Positions 49,561 to 59,575 of a DNA stretch of 64,000 nucleotides are shown piece after piece; within the stretch, counting starts at the first letter, position 1; every line of letters starts with the position of its first letter. The notes beneath the pieces were generated by a model that made no database searches, was not told the DNA's origin, and saw only the letters and a program-made list of their open reading frames with translations. A program made the position numbers and the translations under genes. Location: the NCBI GenBank assembly GCA_023091665.1, contig JALJCQ010000004.1, positions 620,001 to 684,000 of the forward strand, given 5' to 3'. Origin of the DNA: Pythium myriotylum. Its lineage: Eukaryota; Oomycota; Peronosporomycetes; Pythiales; Pythiaceae.

Positions 49561-51660
49561 CTAAACCTCCTTTTTTCGGATGTAGCCGCTCGAGCAGAAC
49601 GCCGGTTTGGACACATAGCGGCGCCCGAGCGAACGGAACGAGCCTTTCTTGAGCATGAGGTACCCGAGCACGCCAAACACGAGCGCCGAGGCGATCGCGC
49701 CGTCGCGAATCCGCGTCGATAGATCTTCGTGAGGACGCCAGCTCACGCTCGCACTGATGATGAGCAAGCTGGCGACGCTCATTTCGAACAACATATTGAG
49801 CAGTGTGTGTTGGTGCTGGAACGAGAATGGCGACTCGTCGCGGCGGTCGGGCGAGTAGTTGCCGACGAGCAGATCGTACGAGTCTTGGCGCACACCGTCG
49901 GCAAAGTTGTTGAGGTAGTACCGTGTGACCGAGTTGACGCCGTCCTGGATCGCGCCGGCGAGGGTGCGCTTGCCCGTACGCGTGAAGTCGGTCTTGAGGG
50001 CGCCCGTGCCAGCGTACATGCGGCTCACGTAGTCGGCGTTGTCGGCCCACGTGTTCTTGAAGACGACTTCGAACGAGTCGTAGGGCGAGTCGAGCACGGT
50101 CGTCGCCTTGTCGTTGTAGAGTCCGAGCGCCATGAGCGTCGTGCGGCGTGCGAAGAGCGACATGACGACGTTCGTGCGGTCCAGGTTGTCCATGCAGTTG
50201 ACGCGGAAGACGCCCTTCTGGCGCGAGATGAGCCGGCCTTCGCCGTCGCACTCGAACCAGCCGTACTGCGAGAACTGCTCGTTGACTTCGGTCATGAGCT
50301 TGGAGAGGTTGCCCCACTGCATCTTGCGGCACTCGTGGTGGAAGTCGAACCAGACGTAGACGATGGGCTCGGTGAAGAGCGACGACTTGGCGAGGCTCTT
50401 GGACGAACCGCCCGAGGGCGACGAGCCGTGGAAGCTGTTGGTCGTCGAGGCGTTGGCGTTCGCGAGCGCCGCGGCGGCGTTGGGCACGGACGCGGACCGC
50501 TGCTTGGACGGCGAGCTGCCGCCGCTGGCGTATCCGTTCGTGTACTGCACGCCGCTGTCGCTCGAGTGGCTCTGCTGGTTGTACTTTTTGACGTACTTGC
50601 CGTAGGCCGTGCCGAGCTGTGCCTGGTCGCGCACGGTCTTGGACTTGCCGTGCTTGTCGATGAGGTTGACGACCGTGACGTGGCCGTATCGCTGGATGAT
50701 GTTGTCCATGTGCGCGCGGAAGGCGAGCTCGTTCCAGTCGACGATGCTCTCGTTGCCGCTGAAGGCGTAGCGCGTGCGCGGCATGTACTTGAGCGTCACG
50801 ACCTGGTCCCAGTAGAGCGGGATGGAGCCGCGGATCTGCACGTAGGAGCAGATGGAGCGGTTGGGCTTGACCAGCAGCATCTCGGTCTCGGCAAAGTTGG
50901 CGACGCAGCCGTCCTTGTCGACGCCTCGCACGTTGAAGCGCGTGCCGACGCGTCGCCAGGAGCGTCGTGTGAAGAAGAGCACGTCGCAGCGCATGCCGTT
51001 GACTTCGCATTTTTTGAGCACTTTGACAAAGCCCGAGATCACGGGCACGATCCAGTTGTGCAGCTGCAGCGCCATGAACTTGCCGAGCACGGGCTTGTTC
51101 CAGAAAAAGTCTTCTTCGGCCTTTTGCCACATGGGCAGCTTCTGCGCGTTGGCCGAGGTCGAGTGGCTCGCGCGGCGCTGCGCCGAGAGCGTGAGGTCGT
51201 AGTCGTAGCTGAAGTAGAACGTGCGCGAGGCCACGACGCTCTTGATCATGCGCATGTACTCGAGCTCGTCTTTCTTCTCGCGCGCCGACGCGTGCTTCTC
51301 AAAGCTGCGGCGCGCGGCCGCGCTCACGGGCACGAGCTCGAGCTCGAGCACGCAGTAGATCTTCTCCGAGCTCGGGCCCGAGCCGATGACGCGCGCCTCG
51401 GAGATCACGGCCAGGTACGGGCCGCTGAGCAGCGAGTAGACGCCGTAGACGGCGTGGATCGAGAGCGCGTGCGGGTCCTGGCGCTCGTCGGCGACGCTCG
51501 CGACCGGCTCGATCTCGACGGCGCTGGCGCCCGCGGCGGCGCCCACGGACGCGGCCGAGGCGTTGGCGTCGGCGCCGACCGAGACGCGCAGCCAGCCGTC
51601 GGCGCCGGCGCGGCAGTCCTCGAGCAGGAGCTCGGTGCTCTCGACGTGGACCTTGAACAT
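49561..51660 (-). CDS. Sac1-type phosphoinositide phosphatase
   Basis: Predicted 699 residues from the ATG at 51660 (MFKVHVESTELLLEDC). SAC domains remove phosphate from PtdIns4P and related lipids. The N-terminal SAC subdomain has Ala/Gly-rich inserts. A WNKPVLGKFMALQL stretch marks the core. The catalytic P-loop C-x5-R-[TS] is RVNCMDNLDRT (Cys ~489); Asn replaces the usual second Cys. A Ser-rich insert (~residues 370-410) precedes it. Two hydrophobic segments near the C terminus (MLFEMSVASLLIISASVSW and IASALVFGVLGYLML) match the ER/Golgi anchor of Sac1 proteins. The frame remains open upstream, but with no similarity. No intron seen. Confidence 0.92.
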   Translation of the reverse strand: MFKVHVESTELLLEDCRAGADGWLRVSVGADANASAASVGAAAGASAVEIEPVASVADERQDPHALSIHAVYGVYSLLSGPYLAVISEARVIGSGPSSEKIYCVLELELVPVSAAARRSFEKHASAREKKDELEYMRMIKSVVASRTFYFSYDYDLTLSAQRRASHSTSANAQKLPMWQKAEEDFFWNKPVLGKFMALQLHNWIVPVISGFVKVLKKCEVNGMRCDVLFFTRRSWRRVGTRFNVRGVDKDGCVANFAETEMLLVKPNRSICSYVQIRGSIPLYWDQVVTLKYMPRTRYAFSGNESIVDWNELAFRAHMDNIIQRYGHVTVVNLIDKHGKSKTVRDQAQLGTAYGKYVKKYNQQSHSSDSGVQYTNGYASGGSSPSKQRSASVPNAAAALANANASTTNSFHGSSPSGGSSKSLAKSSLFTEPIVYVWFDFHHECRKMQWGNLSKLMTEVNEQFSQYGWFECDGEGRLISRQKGVFRVNCMDNLDRTNVVMSLFARRTTLMALGLYNDKATTVLDSPYDSFEVVFKNTWADNADYVSRMYAGTGALKTDFTRTGKRTLAGAIQDGVNSVTRYYLNNFADGVRQDSYDLLVGNYSPDRRDESPFSFQHQHTLLNMLFEMSVASLLIISASVSWRPHEDLSTRIRDGAIASALVFGVLGYLMLKKGSFRSLGRRYVSKPAFCSSGYIRKKEV

Positions 51661-52181
51661 CTTCCTCCTTCGGCTCGAGAAATGATGAGCTCCTCGGGGG
51701 GTTACACCAGGCCCGGACCTCACGACGCAGCACACACACAAAAATATACGACTGGGCGACCGGGTAGTCATCACAATGTGACGACGCAAACAGCGACTCA
51801 CGCCGTTGGGATATGTGTTGCGATCGATGTACTGGACTACGAGGCTGTCGCATGAGAGTGAGCTGGCCTCTGGACTCTGGACGGCGAGAGCGCCGGACGC
51901 CGGACGACCGCGGCGCCGGATCCAGAGGTTCGGATGGAAGCGTGGGACATGTTCGATGGGTTGCGAGGGGTCCCGCGATCGGACAAATATGAGAATCCGA
52001 GGCACGCAAGCAACGGAGGGGTTTCTTTAATATTAGGATAGGATGGGGAGCGCGCTCTCTCTCAAGAGGCGACGGGGGAAATGGGACGGCGTGTTTCTCT
52101 ATGGTAGCGATGTGGTCGGAAAGCAGGAGCGCGCTTGCAGCGTGGAGTAGAAAAAGGGGGGGAAATGCAGCGGCGGCGCGA
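51661..52181. other. Upstream region of the Sac1-type gene
   Basis: No gene recognised on either strand; the very long antisense frames here are a side effect of the GC-rich codon use of the neighbouring genes. Also contains the 3' flank of the CUE gene. Confidence 0.55.
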
Positions 52182-52910
52182 TCAGGAGCGGAACTTGCGC
52201 AGCGAGCGGCGCTTCCGTGCGCCGAACGATTTGCACGACACGTCGTCCGGGTCGTCCAAGGTCGGCGCCGCGTCCGCCTTCTTCTGGCGGGCGAGAGGCG
52301 ACAGCGAGGCCGCCACAGCCGTCGGAGAGAGCTTGGGCAGCACGGCCGTCGGCTCCTTCGAGCTGCTGCTGCAGAGCACGTCGGCGTAGGTGCGCGTCTT
52401 CTCGCGAGGCTTCGTGTCGTCCTCCACGACCTCCCAGTCGTCCTGGACCAGCACCCACTGCTGCATCTCGGGGCGCGAGGCCGTGACTTCATGCCACTGG
52501 TCGTCGTCGCCCATGTCGAGGTCGCTCTGGACCGTTGTCCAGTCGACCATCACGAGATCCGAGCGCTCGGGCGCGTCCTCTCCGCTCAGTTCTCGCGAGA
52601 GCTCGCCGAGCATCGAGGCCGCCGTGTCCATGCGGAACTGCGCGGCGACGAGCACGTCTTCCAGGAGTTCCACGGCGACGCTGGGGAAGATTTCCTGGAG
52701 CAGCGAGAGCGTCTGGACGTTGGCGACCGAGCGCACGTCGCGCGAGCCGTCGCGCATGGCGCCGACGCTGCGGGGCGTCGGCATGGAGCGCGCCAGCTCG
52801 AGCTCGTCCATGTCGGTCGTGTAGCGCGTGTGCGGTCGGCTCCGGATCGTGCCCTTCCGGACGGCGCGGTCCAGAGTTGTGGACGCCGGACGCGTGGACG
52901 GCTGCTTCAT
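52182..52910 (-). CDS. CUE-domain protein with four W-x-x-V motifs (possible ubiquitin/Atg8 adaptor)
   Basis: Predicted 242 residues. Residues 65-104 read as a CUE ubiquitin-binding domain (LLQEIFPSVAVELLEDVLVA, with the FP pair at 75-76 and a Leu-Leu pair at 82-83). An acidic stretch follows with four evenly spaced aromatic motifs: W124-TT-V, W139-HE-V, W152-VL-V and W159-EV-V, each next to Asp/Glu. This is the form of an Atg8-interacting (LIR/AIM) motif. CUE plus AIM is the architecture of Cue5/Tollip-type autophagy receptors, but no C2 domain is present. Basic C terminus (GARKRRSLRKFRS). No signal peptide. Function is inferred from motifs only. Confidence 0.78.
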   Translation of the reverse strand: MKQPSTRPASTTLDRAVRKGTIRSRPHTRYTTDMDELELARSMPTPRSVGAMRDGSRDVRSVANVQTLSLLQEIFPSVAVELLEDVLVAAQFRMDTAASMLGELSRELSGEDAPERSDLVMVDWTTVQSDLDMGDDDQWHEVTASRPEMQQWVLVQDDWEVVEDDTKPREKTRTYADVLCSSSSKEPTAVLPKLSPTAVAASLSPLARQKKADAAPTLDDPDDVSCKSFGARKRRSLRKFRS

Positions 52911-53477
52911 GGGAATGCTGGAAATTGTAGGTACGGGAGGGAACTTCCGGACGGGACCTGCGGCCGACGGAGAAGGATCTCGACTGCCGTCGTCGGAGGC
53001 AAGCAGGAGACGAGAGGAGAGGAGAGGCGTCAGGACCTGGGAAAGGGCGCGCCGAAGGGGTCAATGTTGGTCGCCGACCGTCGAATCGTTGGTCGAATGG
53101 GTTGGGAAGTTGGCGAGTGAGGGTGGGCGGAAAGCCTCGCGTTCGATCTTGAAGAGGCCGCCGGACCTTCACTCTCCGTTTGACCTTTGAAGGAACCCAC
53201 GCGAATCTGCGCGGAAAGTTGGGCCGGCGTCCGGAGATTTGGAGGGCTGATTGCGCCAACACTTTGTCCCACGGATCCGGAAGAATGACGTTGCGCGCGT
53301 CACGATGGGCTGACTTCACCTCTATATTGGAATAACGGCTGGACAGTAGAGAACATGATGAAATTTCAGAGGCCATGGGGTTGTACAAGAACAGAGACCT
53401 CTCTTGTGACATATCGGACTACGAAGGCTTAAACGGCCATAAAAAAGCCACGTGGACAACGGTGGACACTTACTTGC
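52911..53477. other. Upstream region of the CUE gene
   Basis: Promoter side of the CUE gene and 3' flank of the LPMO gene. No supported gene. Confidence 0.5.
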
Positions 53478-54282
53478 TCAGTCGCGCACGCGGCGGTTGC
53501 ACTTGGCCGGCGCCTTGGAGGCCTCTCCGGCAGGCGCGTCGGTCTTCGGGGCCTTCGTGGGCTTCGGAGCCTTCGTTGGTTTCGGTGTCTTGGTGGCTGG
53601 CGTGTCGGGAGACGGCGTGGTCGCTGGCGTGGTGGCATTCGTCGCCGGGGCCGGAGCTGGGGCACTTCCACTTCCACTGCCGCCCTTCAGCGGAACGCAG
53701 TTCTCTGCACGAGTAACAAAGTGTTGGCTGAGTCGACTTGCTTAGATGGTCCTAGAACGCCAACTTACTGTACGACTGCCAGCGCTTGCCGCCGTCTTGG
53801 AGACCGAGCCAGTAGAAACGCAGGAGGCAGTTGCCCGAGCACTTGGAGAAGTCGACGGCGAACGATGTGGCCGACCCAAAGGTCTTCTCGCAGTCGTCGT
53901 CGTGGAAGGCCAGCACGTCGTCGAACCAGACCTCGCACGGACCGGCGTGCTCGATCGTACTTGCGAGCGAGATCTTGCCGCTGCTCGGAATCGCCTTGGG
54001 GGTCGCGTCCTTGAGTGAGTTACCGCACTCAGGGCCTTTGTCCTCGAGGAACGACCGCAAGTCCTTGAGTCCCTTCTCCTTGGCGGCAGCCGCGTACTGC
54101 GCGCCCGTCTTGAACGTGCCTGTCCACGGCGGTGGGAACTCGGCGACCCAGCTCGACTTGGACGCTCCCTTCTTGAACTCGGCGAGCGGCTCCGTGAGGT
54201 AGACGTGGGCATGTGCGTCCTGCATGCAGACGGCGACAGCTACGAGAGCGAGCGTCGTGACCACGCTGCGTGACGAGACCAT
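53478..54282 (-). CDS. AA17-type lytic polysaccharide monooxygenase, secreted
   Basis: Two exons, 53769-54282 and 53478-53704, with a 64-nt GTAAGT..TGCAG intron; 246 residues. The signal peptide ends ...QDAHA and the mature protein would begin with His-26 (HVYLTEPLAEF), as LPMOs need for the copper histidine brace. PPPWTG, GPCEVWFDD and CLLRFYWLGLQDGGKRWQSY fit the AA17 family, in which oomycete members oxidatively cleave pectin (homogalacturonan). Splicing joins RWQSY to KNCVPL, restoring the expected end of the catalytic domain. A ~60-residue Pro/Thr/Lys/Ala-rich tail (TKAPKPTKAPK) follows, ending CNRRVRD. I did not assign the second copper His with certainty. Divergent from the GDAP2-like gene. 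Confidence 0.9.
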
Positions 54283-54881
54283 GGTGATAACGGAGACTTG
54301 AACAGAACGCTGACGATTGGCAAATGGTCCACGTGGAGCTCTTCAGTGGGTGCGAGTTGCACCAATTGGGGGGGGGGGTGGGGGGGGGGGGGGAGGCGGA
54401 GTGGAGATGCTTCGGCGCCAACAGATCCAGTTAGTCGAGTGCTGACGCTGCCGCGGGAGCAGCTGTCGCGAGGGAGAGAGGAACATCCAGAGCACGATGG
54501 ATTTCTCTTCCAACTGGTCCCCAATGTTGTACTACAGTAGTAGTAAGGAACAAAAGTAGTAGTAGTGGCCACACGAGTAGTAGTATCACAGTACAAAATC
54601 CTGTCGACAGAGCATGGTTGATCACGAGGATCGCATCCCGATGCATGGAAGAGTACAAATCACGGCACGGGATGCAGGCTTCACGCTCTCTTCCACGTTC
54701 TCTTCGACCATTCGCGCGATTGACTCATACCCAGAATTTCTTCTAAATCAGTACCCCAGCCATTTCGTCCTGTAACCTCGTATCCAGTGTACCCCTTTGT
54801 AAATTACAACGTAACGGTATTTTATTCGGCTGGGTTCCTTCCACCAATACGGTACGGCTCTTCAAGATCCACGGCATCGAC
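54283..54881. other. Divergent promoter region, LPMO / GDAP2-like
   Basis: On the LPMO strand, CCATTTGCCAATCG at about 54317-54330 resembles an FPR-type start element. Contains the poly-G tract and TAGTAG-rich sequence near 54535-54585. No gene. Confidence 0.5.
54368..54393. repeat. Poly-G tract (11 G, T, 14 G)
   Basis: Two G runs separated by one T, about 85 bp upstream of the LPMO start (C-rich on its coding strand). It could form a G-quadruplex and is prone to length error. Confidence 0.95.
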
Positions 54882-56515
54882 ATGGAGCGTGCCGACGACA
54901 TCATCTCGCTCGCCTCTTTACGGCCGTGGCAGCCCGAGACCACCGATGGCGTCGATCGCCCCGTCTCTTGCGACGCATCTCCAGCCTCGCCCGCCTCCGG
55001 AGACGCGCTAGAGCCGACGCGATCGCCTCCGCCGTTCCGCGTCGACGAGCAGCTCAACGCCGTCGTCTCGCTCTGGAACGGCCCGCTCTGGCGTCTCCAG
55101 GCCGACGCGATCGTCAACTCGACGAACGAGGCGCTCAAGGACACGTCCGGCCTCTGTCGCAAGATCCTGGACGCCGCCGGCAAGGAGATCTGGACCGAGT
55201 GCGAGGTCGCCGGCACGTGCCGCACGGGCGAGGCCGTGATCACGCGCGGCTGCTTGCTGCCGGCCAAGAAGATCATCCACACGGTCGGCCCGCGCTACAA
55301 CGTGCAGTACCACAACGCGGCCGAGCACGCGCTCCACATGTGCTACCGCGCGTCGCTCTGCGCGGCGGTCGAGCACCGGCTCGCGAGCGTCGCGTTCCCG
55401 TGCGTCTACTCCAAGCGCAAAGGATACCCTCGCGACGAGGCCGCGCACGTCGCCGCGCGGTCCGTGCGACGCTTTCTCGAACACTACCGAACGACGTTCT
55501 CGCGCGTCGTCTTCTGTGTGAGTACGCTCGAGGACCAGCTCATCTACGAGGCCATCCTGCCACTCTACTTTCCTCGCAACAAGGCCGAAGAACAACGAAG
55601 CGCGACGCTGCTCGCGAACCGCGAGCTCGGCGACGAGTTTGGTGAGCCAGTTATTGAGGAACGCAAGATTCGTATTGCCGACTCGCTCGCTGCAAGCCAT
55701 GACAGTGATGCACCGGAGGATGATCTCTCAGATGACGAGGAGGCGGCGGTGCAGAGCTTCTGCGAGATGGTGGCCGACCCGGACGTCGAGCGCCTCGAGC
55801 GACTACGGCGGCTCCAGGAAGAGAGGCAAAAGCAGTTGATCAAGACGCAGCAAGTCAAGAAAGAAGTGCTCACGTACCAAGCGGCACTCGCCAAAGCCCA
55901 GCAAGAGGACTTTCGAGACCTCGTGAAGATGCGGTTCCTGTACAACGCCGGCGTCGACCACTCGGGCGATCCGGTGATCGTGTACATGGCGAGTCGACTG
56001 CGTGTGCGCGAGGACGTGGATCTGGATCGCGTGATGCTCTTCATCATCCACACGATGGACGTCGTCGTGGAGAAGAAATACAGCTTCCTCTACGTGCACA
56101 CCGACACGAGCGGTGACGAGACGCAGCTCAGCGCGTCGTGGCTCAAGCGGCTCTTCAAGACGTTCGCCTCCAAGTACCAGCAGAATCTGCGCTTCTTCTA
56201 CATGTACGAGCCCTCGATGTGGCTCAAACTGCTCGTGCTGGTCGCCAAGGGCTTCGTGAGCAGTGCCTTCTACAAGAAGATCGTCTATCTCGCGTCGCCC
56301 GAAGATCTCGGCCACGTCGCAAGCAAGCTGGATGTGCCTCATTACATGGCACCGTGAGTTGCGTGGGCTGACCATGGGAATGGAACCCGGTTACATCTGA
56401 CTGGAATGTGTTCTGTAGGGAGACAGACACCAAAGAGACCGAGAGCGACACCAACGGTGCCACCGCCAGCGAGTGCGCGCCCGTGTTCCCACACGATCCA
56501 GAGGCGATTTTCTAG
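54882..56515 (+). CDS. GDAP2-like protein: macro domain plus CRAL-TRIO domain
   Basis: Two exons, 54882-56353 and 56419-56515 (65-nt GTGAGT..TGTAG intron), 522 residues. The macro domain (about residues 55-210) has DAIVNSTNEALKDTSG and the GEAVITRGCLLPAKKIIHTV segment; such domains bind ADP-ribose or its derivatives. The C-terminal part (about 340-490; YMASRLRVREDVDLDRVMLF and RFFYMYEPSMWLKLL) fits the CRAL-TRIO/Sec14-like domain of GDAP2. A charged coiled-coil-like linker (EERQKQLIKTQQVKKE) separates them. The second exon adds an acidic tail ending PEAIF. GDAP2 proteins appear in stress-response studies; molecular substrate is unknown. Confidence 0.9.
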
Positions 56516-56592
56516 ATGAGGATCTCGTGCTTACTCTTGCCAATATATTTAAGTGGGCGGATGGTGGCACGACGCAGCCTACCTGGTTACTT

Positions 56593-57916
56593 CTACAGCG
56601 AGAGTGCGTGGTGAGTGCGCGACGCGTGCCGCACGAGCAGCAGCGACTGCGCGTCTGAGCCTGCGATGAGTGTGTCGCTCGCGGCGTGGAAGTCCATGGT
56701 TCGCCATGGCAAGAAGCTGGACACGAGCGGCTGGACTTGGAGCCCCGCGCCTGGGAAGTGCGAGTGGACGTGCTTCTCGTACTCGACAGCTTCGCTCGCT
56801 GGATGATTGTGGTGGAAATCCCACGCCAGCACGGTCGCATCGTCGCCACCAGAGAATAGCAGCCGAGGAGACGTCTGGTGGATCGCCAATGTACGAACTG
56901 AGGCAACAAAGTGCTGAGTAATTACGTCTTCACCACCAGATAGTCCAAATGCTTTGCTTACCTGCTCGTTGGTGCTTGGCCTCCACTCGGAAGGGGCTGT
57001 CCAGTCGACGCAGATCCCACAGCGCGACGCGGCCGTCGTCGCTGCCCGTGATCAGCAGCTCCGGTCTCGAAGGATGGGTCTCCACGGCCGTCAACGCACA
57101 TGTTGCGTTCGGGCTACGGGAGGAACCACGAGTCAGATCAAAGAAACACACCCTGAACGTTCAGATGAGCACGTACTCGGATGCGGCGGCGACCGGGAAG
57201 CTCTGGTTAGCATTGATGTCCCACAGACGCAACTGAGAGGCTGGCGCGACGCCGACCGTCGCGACCACACTCTCCCTCGCGAGCATCTTGACGCCGAGCA
57301 GAGGGAGCTGGCTGGATTCTGCATTGCGGATCACTTGAGCAGACAGCGCGGCGTTGTCGTCGAAGCGCAGCCACGCGACCGCGCCGCACTCGGACGCCGC
57401 GACGAGCGTGGCTCGGTCGCTGCTCACGTCCAACGAGGTCGCTCCGCCCACGAAGAGCTTCTTCCATTCAGCCGCCTCCAGGGGCGAGAGCACGTTCGAG
57501 TCGTCATTCCCCACGCTGAACGCGTGGACGCCGCCCGAGGACGACGCGCTGAAGAGCAGATTCGCGCGTCCGCCGCTCGCCGCCGCGAAGCGCAGCGCGT
57601 TGACGTCGCCGTCGTGCGCGATCTCGGCGACGGCGTTAAGCTCGACGCCGCCTCTGGACCTCGCGCTGCTCGTCCTCGTCGCCGAGGCCTCGATCTCTTG
57701 GCGCAGCGCGTCTTCCTCGGGCGTCGCGACCACGGGCAGATAGAGCGCGAGCGTGTTCTCGTCGCCGACCGCGACCAGCGGCAGCGACTCGACGGCCGCG
57801 TCGCCGTCGTCGCTCGCGACCTGCGCGTCCTTGAGGAAGCAGACCGCGCGCGCGCGCTCGCCCACGAAATGCGTCGAGACGGCGGCCGACGGCGGCTGCG
57901 CGTAGCTGCTCAGCAT
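56593..57916 (-). CDS. Nup43-like WD40-repeat nucleoporin
   Basis: Three exons by my reading: 57177-57916, 56962-57113 and 56593-56897; introns 63 and 64 nt; 398 residues. WD-type repeats are visible: RLWDIN, LLITGSDDGRVALWDLR and LLFSGGDDATVLAWDFH. Order and spacing recall Nup43 of the Nup107-160 (Y) nuclear pore subcomplex. Intron 2 has two in-frame acceptor choices; ending at CCTCAG (56898) gives a normal 64-nt intron, whereas ending at GTGAAG gives an improbable 34 nt. Convergent with the GDAP2-like gene (77 bp). Assignment to Nup43 is moderate; another WD40 protein is possible. Confidence 0.75.
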
Positions 57917-58142
57917 CTTGTATGGGGTGGATGGCGCCAAAACCTCTGGTAGAGAATACCAGGGCCACCCGCTAACCGAGGAAATGGACTCAGATCTGAG
58001 CAAACAGCTACAACGAGATCTTGTTGGCCAGCGAATGCCCAACGTGAGGTGGGGATGGGTACGCGCGATCTATGGGGCTTATGGAGCTCAATGCAGAGGG
58101 TCTACTTGCGTGGTTTGCGGGCGGAGAGATGCCGCGAAGCGT

Positions 58143-59191
58143 CTACTCGGCCTTGGGCGCGCGGCGGCGCTTGGCCTTGCTGTCGCCGTTGGCCGTCGGC
58201 ACGGGCTTGTCGGCCACCTTGGCCTCCTTCTCGTCCTCCTCGGGCTCGGAATCGCTGCGGATGTCCTTCTCGACGTTGCCCTCCTGGAGCGTCTTGATGA
58301 CCATCTTGACGATGAGGATGCCCCAGAAGACATGCAGCACAAGCAGCAGGCCGAGGAAGCCGGCGAACGACACCCAGAACCACCACCACGTGTCGGCCGT
58401 GAAGCCCGCGAACGAGCCCTTCTGCTGGATCGGCACGATAATGTCATCGAACGCAATCGTGTATACGGACCAGAGGATGTTGTAGCCGTAAAACGCCCAG
58501 CGCACGATGAACCACACGACCGCGAACGTGCCGAAGAAGATGTTGGCCAGCAGCTCCCACTCGAGGTAGACAAAGACCTTGGCTACACGTGCAAAGGAAA
58601 AACAAATCAGGTCAGCTTCTCGATTGGCAACCACTAATCACGTGGATGCAGCAACCCACCAGTCTCGAGCAGCAGGTCGTTCACTTCGTGGATCATGAGC
58701 ACGCACATGCCCACACGCGTCAAGTCGAACGCGTACGACGTGATCATGAGCGTGACCGTCGCAAAGTGGTGCAGCAGCATCTCGGCGTTGTCCTTGCGCT
58801 TCACGATGTAGTGCTTGTTGGTGATGTTGAGCATGAAATCCACCGACTGGAACCAGAATGCGATGTAGATCATGTAGTGCCAGCGGCGCAACTCGGGCAT
58901 CGGTGACGGCCAGTCCTTGAAGTATCCATGCGGGTTCATGAACCAGTCTTCGTGCCATCCGATGTAGAGCCCCAGGATCGAGAACGTGCCCACCGACGCA
59001 TTCTTCCACATGGACTCGCGCATCTTGTCTCGCTTGTCCTTGGTGATGTAGTGGTTCTTGACGAACCAGTTGGCGATGGGCGTGATGAGGAACTTGTCCC
59101 AGACGAAGTGGTAGACGTAGAGCCCGACGAGCGAGACGCCGAAGCGCGTGGCCTCTTCGGTGGCGTCGCAGGACGTGAGATAGCACGGCAT
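58143..59191 (-). CDS. Ceramide synthase (LAG1/CerS, TLC domain) copy 1
   Basis: Two exons, 58660-59191 and 58143-58582; 77-nt intron GTGGGT..TGTAG; 323 residues. Ceramide synthases N-acylate sphingoid bases in the ER membrane. The Lag1 motif is complete: HH at ~141-142, TSYAFDLTRVG, then H168-E-V-N-D172-LLLE; the usual His-Asp is His-Glu here. Several membrane segments and a highly charged Lys/Glu tail (RSDSEPEEDEKE), a likely CK2-type region. MPCYLTSC at the start is shared with copies 2 and 3, fixing the ATG. No Hox-like domain. Copy 1 is the most diverged of the three in the first exon. Confidence 0.93.
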
Positions 59192-59575
59192 GGCGATCTG
59201 CGGGGCAGGGAGGAGGTCGGGAAGTGGCGCTACGCGTCCCAAGTGGCACGGGGGGAGCACACGTGAGACCGAGAGTGGTCGGCGGGCGGCTCATTTGAAG
59301 AAATAGTCCGAGACTAATCTTTAATTACAGGATTGGAAGAACAGGACAGGGTTTCAGCCAATCAAATTGTGTTAACTAGATACTGTACGTACTCCTCAGT
59401 GAAGACCAGGTTGACAGAGGGACCCAGTGCAGTGTACTCATCCGTTGTCTGCGTTTGGATTATCCTCTCGCGGCTGCATAATCGTTTCCTCTGGCTGCGT
59501 GGGCGGGCGAAGAAGGGTTCCTTCTTCGTTGGTTCCTGAGTTTACCTAAGCACCCTCAAGTGGTTATGGCCTGGG
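59192..59575. other. Spacer between ceramide synthase copies 1 and 2
   Basis: Promoter of copy 1 and 3' flank of copy 2. No gene seen. Confidence 0.6.

Noticed and set aside
49729..51855. 708-codon open frame on the plus strand opposite the Sac1-type gene, and a 551-codon frame on the same strand in another phase
   Set aside because: Arg/Val/Ala/His-rich shadow frames caused by GC-rich codon use; no motif, while the minus-strand frame has a full SAC domain.
56928..56961. 34-nt intron 2 in the Nup43-like gene
   Set aside because: Far shorter than the other introns here (55-77 nt); an in-frame CCTCAG acceptor gives 64 nt.
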